A stretch of DNA of 64,000 bases, from assembly GCA_023212695.1 (NCBI GenBank), contig JALCCG010000109.1:1-64000 (forward strand). The letters run 5' to 3'. Under the pieces are notes generated by a model. The model made no database searches, was not told where the DNA came from, and saw only the letters and a program-made list of their open reading frames with translations. The stretch is from Sporisorium sorghi (Eukaryota; Basidiomycota; Ustilaginomycetes; Ustilaginales; Ustilaginaceae). A program made the translations under genes and the position numbers. Shown here in pieces: positions 1 through 11,456 of the stretch (its first letter is position 1; each line of letters begins with the position of its first letter).

Positions 1-70
<70 letters not shown>
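1..70. repeat. 70-nt poly-A run at window edge
   Basis: The window opens with 70 uninterrupted A residues before unique sequence begins. It may be the edge of a scaffold or an expanded homopolymer of the kind seen elsewhere in this window. It is not a telomeric repeat, because no short G-rich unit is present. Confidence 0.9.
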
Positions 71-74
<4 letters not shown>

Positions 75-482
75 GACTGCGCAGCAGCAACCGAGAATTT
101 TCCCTCGGCTCGAGCGACGCAGCGAGTCACTCCGCTGCGCACGCACAATTTTGGGGATGGCTGCTCAAGCCAACTCGGTGCCCTGCTTTCGACAGACTTC
201 ATAAAAGGCAAGACATCGTGTACGCTTACTGACTCGATGAACACTAAGACACAGCCGAGTCAGAGAATCCAGAAAGAGACAAGAGCACAAGCCAGAACCA
301 ATGTCTATGCAAAGAATGCTGTTATTGATATGCGAGAACACTGACGGGTTTGCGCTGGCTAGCCGAGCGTACTGCTGGTGAATGGTGGATGAGCAGATGC
401 GAGGTACAGATCATCGAGCTGAAGACCGTTTTGAGATGTGATGGTGATACAGATATTTACAGACAGCAAGTGTCGCCCAACT

Positions 483-510
483 GATGGCGATGGCGATGGC
501 GATGGCGATG
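483..510. repeat. GATGGC hexanucleotide microsatellite
   Basis: Four perfect copies of GATGGC lie just downstream of the PAM16 stop codon, in its probable 3' UTR. The rest of 71-589 shows no supported feature. Confidence 0.85.
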
Positions 511-589
511 CTCTGTCGACCAAGATGGACTTGCTGGACTTGCTTCTAGGATGCTGAGGTCCGACGTGGTGTGTTGCTGGAACCGAAGC

Positions 590-1215
590 TTAGGACGTTT
601 TGTCGGCCTGATCCGCCTTTGCTTCCGATGCTCCCGACTCAGTCTTCTTGCCAGCATCCAACAATCCCCACTCGGCCTCGATACGCTCACGCGCGCAAAC
701 CACCTTACTCTGAATGTAGAACGAGCCGGCTCCGCCGCCCTTCTGACCCTTGGGCGCCGGTGGCGCATTGGTGGCAAAGAGGTGGTCGTAGTTCTTGACC
801 ATGGCCTCGCGCACCTGGTCGAGTATTGACTTGCCCTCGGCGCCCGCTGCTGATGCTGATGCGGCGCTTGCAAGTCCAGCCGCCGAGAGGTCCTGTTTGA
901 GGTTGAGGATGAGTTTGGCCTCGTCCAAAGTCATGCGGTGCGTTCTTGTCAGTTGGTCGGACGGCGACGCTGCTGATCCGGGCCCGACGCCTGCAGCACC
1001 GGCAGCGGAGGCTTCGACTCGACCGGCGCGCGCATTTCGTCCTGCTTGTCGTCCGGCTTCTAACAATGCCTTGCCGACAATCTGAGTTCCAACGAAGAGG
1101 ATCTGGGCCAGGGTCTTAGGGAGAGACTGCAGTAAAGTGGTGAGCCGAATGCAAAAAGACAGTCAGTACCTTGAATGATCCGTTCCCAGTGCGACAGCTA
1201 ATGGCGACTTACCAT
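590..1215 (-). CDS. PAM16: PAM16/Tim16, mitochondrial import motor J-like subunit
   Basis: Two exons on the minus strand: the ATG alone (1213-1215), a GT-AG intron (1127-1212, 86 nt, donor gtaagt, acceptor ctgcag), then 590-1126. The product is 179 aa. The N-terminus reads MSLPKTLAQILFVGTQIVGK, followed by a degenerate J-like domain (TLDEAKLILNL, then MVKNYDHLF and SFYIQSKVVCARERIE), which is the Pam16 pattern. Known role: Pam16 pairs with the J-protein Pam18 on the matrix side of TIM23 and restrains stimulation of mtHsp70 during preprotein import. The Ala/Gly-rich spacer (about residues 40-60) and the Ala/Lys-rich tail look lineage-specific. The start is secure because the exon junction restores the family's N-terminal hydrophobic helix. 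Confidence 0.93.
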
Positions 1216-1803
1216 GGTGATGTTGCAAAGCTTATGTCTGCGAAAGCGAGACTGTGAATCCTATGAGTTGATCGAGCGACGGTTGCTGAGGTGGAGGTCC
1301 GAACCAAGTGACTGAGACGCAAGCGGCTGGTTGAAGACGCCGATGAAAGCGAAAGTGATGGTGTCGATGTCAATGAAGACTGATGACGGGTCGATGTGCG
1401 GAAGAGTGATGCTAGGATAGGACGATGTTGTGGTGGAGGAGCTGAGCAAAGAAGTGATGGCAAACGACGACACAAATTGCCCAATTGGCTGTCGCTGAAA
1501 GGGTCTTCTCAGCTAAATTTATGCAATTTCTCGGAATCTCGAGAAAAAAAAAAAAAAAAAAAAAAAAAACACAAGACAGATTTCCAAGCCGAGAAAAGAG
1601 AAGTGCCTTCACTCCGGATCTTCAAGCTTGGCCGATTTCCACCTCGTCTAGCATTCATGTCATTCGATTGAACCTGAAGTCTCACTCACAGAGCAGCGCC
1701 ACAGTCTTGGCCCAAGGTCACGTAAGAACAGCGACGTCGTGTCGTGCATGCTGATGGGGCTAGAATACAAAAGGGAGTGCGAAGTACTACTTGGTCGAGA
1801 TCT
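1216..1803. other. Intergenic, PAM16 upstream / MRPL3 downstream
   Basis: 588 bp between the PAM16 start and the MRPL3 stop, both minus-strand genes. It should hold the PAM16 promoter and the MRPL3 3' UTR. The only notable element is a run of 26 A (1544-1569). The short ORFs here are low-complexity and not credible. Confidence 0.6.
1544..1569. repeat. Poly-A run, 26 nt
   Basis: An uninterrupted A run in the PAM16-MRPL3 spacer (poly-T on the coding strand of both genes). Confidence 0.9.
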
Positions 1804-2925
1804 TTAGGCCTGCGTGGCCGAGTTGAGCTGCGTCAGACCAATCTCGACAATGGCAGGAAGTTTGTCTGCAAGCGCCTTGGTTCCTGCGGGGAAGGGCAGC
1901 TTATCGACACCTGGCGCCAAGTAGATCGAGTCGGGCTCCTTACCCGACAGCGCCTCGCCCGTTGGCAGACGACCCCTCCTGAACATCTTCTGACCCTTCC
2001 AGCTAGGGCGACGAGCGTCTTGCAACGTGACGTTACCACCCTTGGGACCCGGCACATTGCCCTTGACATAGATGAGGTCCTTCTCTGCGTCCACGCGCAC
2101 CACGAGCAGGTTGTGGATGGTGCCGTGCTTGTTCCCGCCCATGCGACCCGCCATCTTGGTGCCTGGCCACACACGACCGGGATCCTGGTTGGCACCCGTG
2201 GAACCGTGACTTCGGTGCGAGATCGAAACACCGTGCGATGCACGCAGACCGTGGAAGCCGTGTCGCTTCATGACACCCTGGAAGCCGTGTCCGCGTGTGA
2301 TGGCGCGCACGTCGACCGACTGACCGGGCACAAAGTGCACCGCCGACAGCTGCGTGCCCAGCGGTACGAGAGCATCCGAGCTGACGGGGAACTCACGGAT
2401 GATCTTCTTGCCATGTGAGATGCCTGCTTTTTGAAGATGACCCTTGATCTGCTTTGTGACGTGGTCGGTCGACCTGGTATCGACGGCAGCGACCTGGAGT
2501 GCCGTGTATGTCGACTCGGTAGCATCGGGCCCGAAACCGATGTGAGCCGAAACCTGATTCGAATGTACTTGAAGCACAGTGGCGGGGATCCTTTCGCCGT
2601 TGGGAAGGAAGAAGGACGTCATACCGCGCTTGACAGCGATGAGGCCCACACGCTGCGAGGTCGGTTTCCACTTGGGCTCTTGCGGTGCCTCTGGTGCTGG
2701 TGCAGCATCTGCAGAAGCCTCAACCGGAGCTGCTTGTGCGATGCGAGCTGAGGTGTGGAACGAGGTTCGAGAGCTGGATGCTGAAGGCAGTCGAGCGGTG
2801 GCAGTGGATGTGGCCGCACAGGCAGAAACAGCAACCACTCTTGTAGGTTGCAGGGACAAGCTGGCGAGGCGCTGTTGCAGCAGACGGCTACCTGCCTTGG
2901 AGGCGGTGGAAACGGACGCTCGCAT
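1804..2925 (-). CDS. MRPL3: Mitochondrial large-subunit ribosomal protein uL3m
   Basis: Single exon, 373 aa from the ATG at 2925. The open frame continues upstream to 3177 without another ATG, and that part is not L3-like. The first ~65 residues are Arg/Ser/Ala-rich with no acidic residue and include a FHTSARIAQ motif, typical of a cleaved mitochondrial presequence. The L3 fold follows: GLIAVKRGMTSFF, then the central RGHGFQGVMKRHGF/HGLRASHG loop and GRMGG, ending in the L3 C-terminal strand region. Known role: uL3m is an early assembly protein near the peptidyl-transferase centre of the mitoribosome (yeast MRPL9). It is head-to-head with the lipase gene across a ~620-bp spacer. Confidence 0.93.
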   Translation of the reverse strand: MRASVSTASKAGSRLLQQRLASLSLQPTRVVAVSACAATSTATARLPSASSSRTSFHTSARIAQAAPVEASADAAPAPEAPQEPKWKPTSQRVGLIAVKRGMTSFFLPNGERIPATVLQVHSNQVSAHIGFGPDATESTYTALQVAAVDTRSTDHVTKQIKGHLQKAGISHGKKIIREFPVSSDALVPLGTQLSAVHFVPGQSVDVRAITRGHGFQGVMKRHGFHGLRASHGVSISHRSHGSTGANQDPGRVWPGTKMAGRMGGNKHGTIHNLLVVRVDAEKDLIYVKGNVPGPKGGNVTLQDARRPSWKGQKMFRRGRLPTGEALSGKEPDSIYLAPGVDKLPFPAGTKALADKLPAIVEIGLTQLNSATQA

Positions 2926-3546
2926 GGCGATATTGAAGTGATTCGGCGAGCTAGGAGTTAGAAGAGAGGATCGGTCGAAGACGATGTAGGTGTCAAAGAG
3001 TCGTCGAGCAAAAAAGCGTGATACGCCTCTCGCCAGCTTTTCTTCACGATCTTCCGAGACTTGCTGACGTGAGCCTTGGTCATGCCGAGCAACAATTACG
3101 CCGCGGAAGATTTTGTCGATCTTACATTTTCGAATTTTTGCGCCTCCGACGTCAATGCCACCATCCTCAGTCACCATGCACGCAGGTCATTCAGCTGCGA
3201 CATGCCTTTGACCCTTTCCATCTTGCTCCTCTTCTACCTCCTCTACCTCCACCGCTATCTCTACCGACACGCTCGCCTTCGGATTCGCCTTTGCTCTCAG
3301 CAGCGTGCCTCAGACGACGCTCTTCCGCTCGCAATCCTTCGAGGCGGTCTAAGAAGAAAGGCAGCAGCACGTCAAAACCGGTGGCGAGTCTCACTGGGTC
3401 GAGTAGCATTGCTTCCAGCATCACGACCACGCCAATTATTCCTGACCGCTTCATGCGGTGAAGCCTCAAGCACCAAGCTCGCGACAGGAGCAGACCTCTG
3501 CTTTCGTTGTTCTACAGCCACTCAACGCCGTGGATCGCGCACAATC
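2926..3546. promoter_or_regulatory. Divergent promoter region, MRPL3 / lipase
   Basis: 621 bp between two divergently oriented genes, pyrimidine-rich on the plus strand (3205-3290). The lipase frame is open through this region, with in-frame ATGs at 3082 and 3202, so part could be coding if the lipase starts earlier. No TATA box was picked out. Confidence 0.5.
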
Positions 3547-5637
3547 ATGCTGGCAAGCAACGGCGCAGTCATGGACTCTACCGTGCGATCTCTGCTCCGC
3601 GAGCGACTTCAGACCTCTCTCGATGGCGTCGTCCGCGGCGCAGAATGCTCTCGCAGTGTCGCTAGCACCGCTAGCACCAATTCGCTCCTACGCTCCAGAG
3701 CTGGCGTTCTCGCCTTGATTTGCTGGCTGGCTGCCTACTCCTGTTCTTCTCCCGCACCGACAAGCCGGCCTTCCAGCATCAAATCACAGCAGACCTCGTC
3801 TTCCCCGGTCGCGTCAGACGCTTCTCGTCAGATTCTTGCTCTTGCCGCCAGTTCGGCACGAGCAGGCTCTTCTACTCATAGCGTCGCCACTGCGCCCCGC
3901 AAAGCAGCCGTGCTCAGGAGTATTCACACCTCGGCTCGTCCTCGATCCGGTCACACACTCCCTGCGCTAGCATCAAAGCAGACTGCATCGACTGGTCTGC
4001 TTCGCAATGATGCTCAGTCCACAGCAGCACGAGCTTCGTTGAGCTCCTTGACACACCCGCAACCGCGTTCCAACAACAATAACTGGCTCGATCGTCTCTC
4101 CAACACACTCGCATCCCTCCTCAGAGCCTCGGAGCAGCAGTCCGAGCATCAGTCCGCTCGTTCAGATGCGCCGCCACAAGGCCGACAGCAGCGTGCCCGG
4201 GGTGCGGGTCGCATTCACAGCGTGATGCAGGATCCGCAGATCTACGACCCCATCGTCCTGCCAAGACACCCCATCGTGCTGTGCCACGGCCTCTATGGCT
4301 TTGACGTGCGCGGCCCCTTTCTCGGCTTGGAGATCCACTATTGGGCCAAGACGCTCGATATCCTACGCAAAAAGATGGGCGTCGACGTGCTTGTTCACGG
4401 CGTGCCTCCCACCGGCTCGATCCAGGAGCGCGCCGAGTCGCTACACAAGTTCTTGACAAGCGACGAAGCTGGCGTGCGCGGCAAGAAGCTCAACTTTGTC
4501 GCTCACAGCATGGGCGGTCTCGACGTTCGACATCTCTTGACCCACATCCGACCCAAACCGGAAGACTATATCCCCGTCAGCCTCACCACCATCAGCACTC
4601 CCCATCGCGGCTCTCCGTTCATGGACTGGTGCAACGCCAACATCGGCATCGGCAACGATTACATCGAACAGGCCATCCAAGAGGCGCGAGCAGAGCGTGC
4701 ACATGCCGCCGATCGCGACTCCCACCAGCCGTCACGCGCGACCAAGGTGCCCTATTCGCTCAAGTCGCCGCTCTTTACTCGATCCAAGCCCCTCGAGGGC
4801 TCAAGCAGCCTGTCCAAGAAGAATGTTAGGAGCGGCAAGCCAGACGAGCCGAGACCCGCTGCAACCGAGAAAGAATCTGCAGCCGACACCTTGTTCTCCG
4901 CCGCTTCTTCCGTGGTAGATTCGTTGACGTCTCAAAACGACAACTCTTCATCGGACCAAGCCGCTGCAAAAGTCAAACAAGCTGTAAAGCAAGGAAAGAA
5001 GGACGACGGCTCGCTTCCCTTTGGACTGTCCTCCTTCATCGGCTCGCTTTCCACTCTAACTGGATCCTTCAGCTCGTACATGCTATCGCTGCTCGATACC
5101 CCCGCCTATGCCATGCTCTCGACAAAATACATGAACGAGGTGTTCAACCCCAAGACACCCAACGTCGAAGGCGTCAAGTACTACAGCGTCGCTTCACGCA
5201 CTCCGAGCCTCGCCATCTGGCACCCGCTCTGGCTGCCCAAGCTCATCCTCGACGCCGCTGCCGAGTCGAGAACCGCAGGCGGAGAGATCGACGGCAGTGC
5301 AGACGCGCTCGGCGGCGCAGACCAGGGCAACGACGGCCTGGTCAGCGTCGAGAGCGCCAAATGGGGAGAGTTCCTCGGTGTGATGGAAGGCTGCGATCAT
5401 TGGGACTTGCGCGGCGGAGGCGCTCCGAGGTGGAGACAGAACATCAATCCGTCCACGGGCAGGCCGTACCCAAGCAAGGTCGCTCAAGAGTCGGCCAGCG
5501 CCAAGCAGTCAGCTGAAGCGGACAACGCCAGTTCGAGCTGGACCGACATCAACCGGCTGCTGTTCTCCAAGTCCAACGACCAGTCCAAGAAGAATGACGC
5601 TGCAGATGCCGTCGCCAAGAGCTCGCCATCGACCGAG

Positions 5638-5672
<35 letters not shown>

Positions 5673-6318
5673 CACGACGGCATTCACCTCGTTCGACCAA
5701 CTCGCCGAGTCGCAAGGCTGGAACGGCGTCTCGCTGCGTGATCCCGACGCCGACGCTGCCGACGACGCGAGCGATATTGTCGAAAGCAGACACACGGACG
5801 ATGGCGATGCGGACGCGGAAAACCCGGCGCTCTCGTCGTTCCACCCGCAGCATCAGGACGATACGCTGGTGCACGAGATCGCGAGCTGGATCTCGGACCG
5901 TCTGCCCTCGGGCAACGCCGAAAGGAGGGCGATCGCTCAGAAGCGCGACAAGCTCATCGAGCAGACGGGCTTGACGCTGTACGATCCGCAGATCTCTGCT
6001 TCGCCTCAGCGCAAGACGGACGGCGAAGGCGTTAGTGCGCGCGACGCAACCTCCGCTGGAGGGTTGACCGGTCTCACCAACGGCAGCAGCGGCAACAATG
6101 GCAGCGTCGCATCGCCCACTTCACTAGCACCGCACGCAGCGCCGTTTTCGACCCAACAGGTCGCCGCAGCTTCCGCAGCAGCAGCGGAAAAGACCACCAG
6201 CGACAAGGCGACGTCCAAGTCCAACTCCAAGTCGGCCTCAAAGCCACAGAAAGACTTTTCCGACCTGGAACGCTTCTGGATCGCCCTCTGTCGCCATTTG
6301 CATAACGAAGGACACTAG
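3547..6318 (+). CDS. TGL2-like alpha/beta-hydrolase lipase
   Basis: 923 aa from the ATG at 3547; alternatives are 3571 or, upstream in frame, 3082 and 3202. The lipase core starts near residue 235: PIVLCHGLYGFD forms the oxyanion strand, the nucleophile elbow is VAHSMGG with Ser321, and a plausible triad is completed by Asp596 (NDGLV) and His618 (CDHW). This resembles yeast Tgl2, a mitochondrial triacylglycerol lipase. Residues 1-140 are Ser/Ala/Arg-rich and include RSIHTSARPRS, compatible with a mitochondrial presequence (inference). A Ser/Lys-rich insertion (~residues 390-490) splits the hydrolase fold, and a CAG-coded Gln10 tract plus a long acidic/Ser-rich tail follow. Both make it much longer than yeast Tgl2. 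The substrate cannot be read from sequence. Confidence 0.85.
5641..5670 (+). repeat. (CAG)10 microsatellite coding poly-Gln
   Basis: Ten perfect CAG codons inside the C-terminal linker of the lipase, outside the hydrolase fold. Confidence 0.95.
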
Positions 6319-7002
6319 ATCACACTCATTTCTACTCACTTATACATCTACGCTCACAGCATAGCTAGCACAATACAAGCGCACATTCATCTTTTCATCT
6401 GCTTGTGTTCGAGTTGCGAGGAGCGAACGTTGTAGTGTCGTGGGGATCGGATCTTGAGGGGCGACCATGTTGTGATGCGTGAGCTAGAGAGTCTTCAAAG
6501 GGGCGTTCGGGCGTGTGCGGTGACTCGAGCTCTGAACTGGCGTGTGGAACAGGGATGCGGCTGTGCAGAGCGCCAGATGGATCGGCGGCCTGACGTTCTC
6601 AGTCATCCCGACCCTGATCCATTGCTTGCCGTTCCGAAGCCGGCATCCACGTTGCGATTCAGTGAACGGACGCCCCTTTGGGTCGTAGACACTATCCAGC
6701 ATTGTTTCCACCTCGACACGCTCACACTCTCGCACCCTCTTTGAGCAGCAGCGCAACGAAGAGGCGCCGATGCGAGTCAGCTGTACACAAACAGCATCCT
6801 CGTCTGCCCGACCCGAACGCTTTAGAGCCCACTCGCACACCCTCTCTCCTCCCTCCTCGCACACAATCCCGATCACACTCCGCCTTTTATCGTAAACAAT
6901 CGCATAATTTTCTCGGAAATCATCAACATATCGACATTCGAAAGAGGAGCGGAAAATCGCTTGTTGTTGGCGCTATCGCTACAGTCGATGCTACTGCAGC
7001 AA
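6319..7002. other. Convergent intergenic region, lipase / GLN1
   Basis: 684 bp between two convergent genes, expected to hold both 3' UTRs. No conserved ORF, RNA gene or repeat was recognised. Confidence 0.6.
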
Positions 7003-8673
7003 TTAAAGAAGAAGAGTGGTCTCGGCGACGATACCAGTGACAAGGTAAGGGTCGCAGTTGGAGGCGGGGCGTCGGTCCTCGAGGTAGCCGTAGCCCTGGG
7101 CGGCAACGTGACGAGGGATACGGATCGACGCACCACGGTTGGCGACACCGGACGAGAAGTCGCCAATGTGGCCAGTCTCGTGCTTGCCGGTAAGACGCTT
7201 GTCGTTGTCGGCACCGTAGACGGCAATGTGCTCGTTGTGGCGCTTGGCGAGCTTCTCAATGGCAGCCTCGATGGCCTTCATGCCGCCCTCCTTGCGCATC
7301 GACTTGGTCGAGTAGTTGGTGTGGCAGCCGGCACCGTTCCAGTCACCGGGAACCGCCTTGGGGTGGAACGAGACCTTGACGCCCCACTCCTCGGCGACTC
7401 GGATGAGCAGGTAACGGGCGAGGGTGAGGTGGTCACCCATCTCGATACCAGCGCAGGGGCCGACCTGGAACTCCCACTGCGAGGGCATGACCTCGGCGTT
7501 GATACCAGAGATGTTGACACCGGCGTAGAGGCAGGCGCGGTAGTGGGCCTCGACGAGGTCACGGGCAAAGACCTTGCCGGCACCGGCACCGCAGTAGTAG
7601 GGACCCTGGGGGCCGGGGAAACCACCCTTGGGCCAGCCGTACGGGCGGTCGTCCATGTCAAAGAGCGAGTACTCCTGCTCGAGACCGAACCAGGGCTCCT
7701 CGGCGGCGACCTGGGTCATGATCTTGTTGCACTGGTATCGGTAGTTGGACTTGTTGGGGGTGCCATCGTTGTTGTAGCACTCGGCGAGGACGATGACGTT
7801 GTCGCCACGACGGAAGGGGTCAGGGTAGTAGGCGGCGGGGCGGAGGTAGACATCCGAGTTGCCGCCGGGGGCCTGGTTGGTGGAGGAACCGTCGAAGTTC
7901 CACTCCTTGAGGTCCTTGAGCGACTTGACGGGGCCGTCGAGGGTGGTGGTCTTGCCACGGATCTCACCTGTAGCGCAGAGTAAAGTAGAATTTGCGGAAG
8001 AGGGGTGGTACAAAGCGTCAGTCTGCTTTGTTCTGTCGATACGAGTGCTGATCAACACCCCAGCGCTCGCTCATCGAGCTCGGCCGGGGGTAAAAACGTA
8101 AAAGTGGGAAAGTAGAAACTTACCATCGCCGTCAATCCAGATGTACTCGGCCTGGACCTTTCCGCGCTGGTCGAGCTCGAAGTAAGGGTTGACGAGACCT
8201 ATGTGAATGAAAGGTGGGGGGGAAAGGGCAGCAAATGCAATGGTGAGGTTGTCAGAAAGGCTTTCTTTTAGCCAAGGGTACGCTTAGACCGTGTTTAGAG
8301 CAGATGACGACATTCGGGCATGACGACGACCACGACGACGGCGAGATGAGCCTATCACTGCTGCAGCCAGCAGCTAGAATGCCTTGTTGGAGCAGGAGCA
8401 GCAACAGCCGAAGCTGTCTCGCAGCAGTAGCGCTGCTCGTCATCGTCGTTGCAGTACAAGTCTCGTACAACAACGATGAGGAGCTGCTAGCAGCAAGGCG
8501 GCATCGCAAGCAACGCTGTACAGGTCGCAAGCAGTCGCGCTTGATGACTGCTTGCACGCTGTGAGCGTCGTCGAGGTCATCATCGTCGACCGTACGCCCG
8601 AAACACAGAAGAGCAGCGTCTTGGATTGGTGAGCAGGCTACTTACCAGGGTTTTTGGTGAAGGGAACAGCCAT
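7003..8673 (-). CDS. GLN1: Glutamine synthetase (type II)
   Basis: Three exons on the minus strand: 8646-8673, 8124-8198 and 7003-7967, giving 355 aa, the usual fungal length. Both introns are GT-AG: 447 nt (8199-8645) and 156 nt (7968-8123). Junctions restore [15 protein letters not shown] across exons 2-3. Catalytic signatures are all present: NFDGSS, EQEYSLF, the ATP-binding [39 protein letters not shown] and RRPASN. Known role: ATP-dependent amidation of glutamate with ammonium in the cytosol, the main route of ammonium assimilation. The C-terminus ends AETTLLL rather than the more usual ETV-type ending. The 5' UTR holds a GGT/ACC trinucleotide run about 45 nt before the ATG. One GATAAG (9917-9922, reverse) lies in the shared upstream region, consistent with, but not proof of, GATA-factor control. 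Confidence 0.96.
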
Positions 8674-9544
8674 TTTGAATGAAAGTCTACAGAGAGAAGG
8701 GATAGAGGATGATGATGGTGGTGGTGGTGGTGGTGGTAGAGAGACAGGAAGGACGATGCTATGTAGTGAAGCGATAATAGAATCACGATGAGGAGGAGCA
8801 AGAGGAGAAGTTGGAACGAGGCGATGATAGTGACGCCTGCTGATAACGCACAACGACGCTTCCTCCGACGAACCAGAAAAGCGGGCAGATCAGCAGAGGG
8901 AGCGAGGCCGATTCGCCCTCTCGCCCCTCTGGCTCTCTCAGAACTTGACGGGCGGGCGGGCCATCTCGAGAGTCTCTCTCTTTTTTCTCTTTTTCGGCTG
9001 TCACCGTTCGCCGCTTGGCCTGGCTGAGATTGGCTTGGCCAGAGTTTTGCGTCAAATTCGAACCAACACAACAAGCCAGCTCCAATTTCTGCCTTTACGC
9101 TTTATTTTTTTTCTTGTTCGAAATTTAATAATAACGCTTCAGCATTCGAGAGCTCTTTCCCTCTCTCATCGCGGTAGATGTGCGACACAACCCTTGCCCC
9201 ACGCCGACGTCAAAGTGGGCCGGGCAATCTCCCAGACGAGACTTTTTGCGTAGGTCTTGCACAGTGCACAGAGCACGCGTGAGAAGGGCCAGGGTTGCGT
9301 GAAAAAATCAAGCCATCGCTGTGGGCTTGTCCCACAAATTAAACCCTGCCCAGGGCTCCCCGTTGTGCTAGAAGCAGCTCAGCTTCTTAGCCCGACGCCC
9401 ATGTCACACACAACCGTCGCCGTGTAGGTATGGGCGGGGAAGTTCGGCGCTCGACCGTTTGAAGCTGTTGCTGTTCACCCCGCCTCTCGCACTCTCTTTT
9501 TCAAACTCTATCAAGCGCACCGCTACCCGAATCACAATGACAAA

Positions 9545-9575
<31 letters not shown>

Positions 9576-10519
9576 GTCAATTCTCACGAGTGATTTTGGA
9601 TCTTCCGATTTTTCCGCTCTTTTCCGCCTGATTTGCTTGTCGAAGCAAGAGCAAACATCGGCAAACTGGGCAGCATTGGGCCGACCGACAGCTGAAAGCG
9701 ACTCTTTCTTCTCAGACTTGGATCCTTTGAATCCCTGTCAGCCTTCAGATGACGAATCGACCAGCCGCCTCTTCTAAGTCGATCGACGACGGATCGAGCA
9801 AAGACAGTGGGACCAGCGGCGGCGGAAGCCCAAATCGAAAAAGATGGACGACGCACATGCATCTACACTCGCAGCAACCACAAAAACACGCCGCCTGATT
9901 GGCTGCAATTTTGCATCTTATCTTGAGCTTCCTGTTGTGCTGCGACGGTGACCGCCCTTGGCACGCTGTCCCAGCCTTTGTGCTGCTGCTCTTTCGCATC
10001 GAGTCACACACTCACACACATGCACGACTTCTTCCAGCTCTTAACCTGACGCAAAAGAGTGGGGAGAAAAAGAAAACAGGGAAGGGGGCATTTTTGAAAA
10101 AAAAGTGGTTCGAAAGCTTCTCCCTTCTCTCAGGAAGAAGTGAGTGATTAGATCGTTCGGTCGAGTTTCCTATCCGTCCCGAAGGCGGTTCTTCCGCTCT
10201 TGGCCGCTTTTTCCATCTCCTGTTGTCGACTTTGCCGATCTCACAAATTACAAGAAAAATTGGCAGTGTGCAAACATCATCGATCAAACATTTTGCTGGA
10301 AAAAGCTTCCCGGCCGTTAAATATGCGCCCTCGAAAACGTGCATCTCACCTCTCGGAACCGCACGGTTTGTGGCCGACCCAAAATTCCGGCTTCAGCGTC
10401 CCTCTCTCTCTCGATATTCTCGGCTTGTCATCATCGTCGTCGTGATCGTGTCCTCGAACATCTTACTACCACCAACACCTATCCCTACTTTCGTCGACTT
10501 GGACTAAAATTCGCCCAAG
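8674..10519. promoter_or_regulatory. Divergent region, GLN1 / QCR10 promoters
   Basis: 1.85 kb between divergently transcribed genes. It holds a GGT trinucleotide run (8715-8738), a GA dinucleotide run (9545-9571), and GATA-type motifs at 8772 and 8842 and a GATAAG at 9917-9922 (reverse). The many small ORFs are compositionally biased and unsupported. Confidence 0.5.
9545..9571. repeat. (GA)n dinucleotide run
   Basis: About thirteen GA units in the GLN1-QCR10 spacer. Confidence 0.9.
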
Positions 10520-11234
10520 ATGCGCCCGACTCCCATCGCATTCCGCAACCAGCCTTCGTTCCAGCCTCACGTTGGTCGATTGTGAGTATGCGCCCCGAAC
10601 AATGATGACAGGCGATCGAGGAGCTTGGAGCGCAAAGGGAGATGCGGGTCAATGGGGTAAGGTTGGAAGCAGAGGTGGACAGAACAAGGAGCGATGTGCT
10701 ACAGGGAAGATCGGACACTCGATGCAAGACCGGAGATGGGGCTGTCGACCCGAAAGAAGGCATGCACAGGAGCAGCGCTCCAAGATGGACAACATCTTCG
10801 ATCACCACATGTCTCGCACAGCACCAACCGCCTCACGACCCGACCCGCAACCTCCGCTCCATCACCGCTCTGCACTCCACCAGCCCGTCAACCCAAACTA
10901 CAGCCCAAACAGCATACTGACCCTGTGAACCTCCACCCACACCTTCCATCATCAATACACTCGCACAGCACGCCCACGGTCGTGTTTAAGTGGGCACCAA
11001 CACTCGCGCTCTGGGGCGGTGCCGGCGCCGGCGCCGTGATGCTCTTCATGTCGAGCGTGCCCATCTTCAAGAAGGACGTGCTGATCAAGCTCCCAGTCGT
11101 GAGTCTCCACCCTCATCTTCGATAAAGCGCAAACGCCAAGCTCCATGCTGACGGTCTTTTGTTCTCTTTGGCGGTGGTTGTAGATCGCTCCTTACTTCGA
11201 GGACAAGACTCACCCCGCCGACAACGCTTTCTGA
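10520..11234 (+). CDS. QCR10: Cytochrome bc1 complex subunit 10 (QCR10)
   Basis: Three exons: 10520-10581, 10969-11098 and 11184-11234, giving 80 aa. Introns are 387 nt (10582-10968, gtgagt...cacag) and 85 nt (11099-11183, gtgagt...ttgtag). The protein starts MRPTPIAFRNQPSF, has one membrane segment (WAPTLALWGGAGAGAVMLF, about residues 29-47) and ends APYFEDKTHPADNAF. Size and layout match the small QCR10 subunit of complex III (yeast 77 aa). Known role: a peripheral single-span subunit in the inner mitochondrial membrane close to the Rieske protein. It was rebuilt by hand from splice sites, because no single frame holds it. It ends 222 bp before the stop of the convergent Zn2Cys6 gene. Confidence 0.92.
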
Positions 11235-11456
11235 AGTGTATGCCTCGTCAGCTTTCTGGTGTACATCCTCGGTTTCTGCAATTCACACATCACACTCTGA
11301 TCTTGGTGCGAGGTACCGCATCGCGCCAACCGTCTGCTCAGCATCTCAATGCCAGTTTCGACACAGCAAATTCAGCGCACACGAAAGAGGAGCAGCAGCG
11401 GCAGTAGCGCAGGATCGCGTTCGATCTAAGCTTGCGATACAATGCCGCTTGCTCGT

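Noticed and set aside
1..70. Telomere at the left edge
   Set aside because: Pure A without a G-rich telomeric unit.
3076..3546. Upstream extension of the lipase frame
   Set aside because: Open and with ATGs at 3082 and 3202, but pyrimidine-rich like a leader and overlapping the divergent promoter. Kept as an alternative start only.
8304..8564. ORFs inside the first glutamine synthetase intron
   Set aside because: Bounded by convincing splice sites that rebuild the enzyme; composition is simple-repeat driven.
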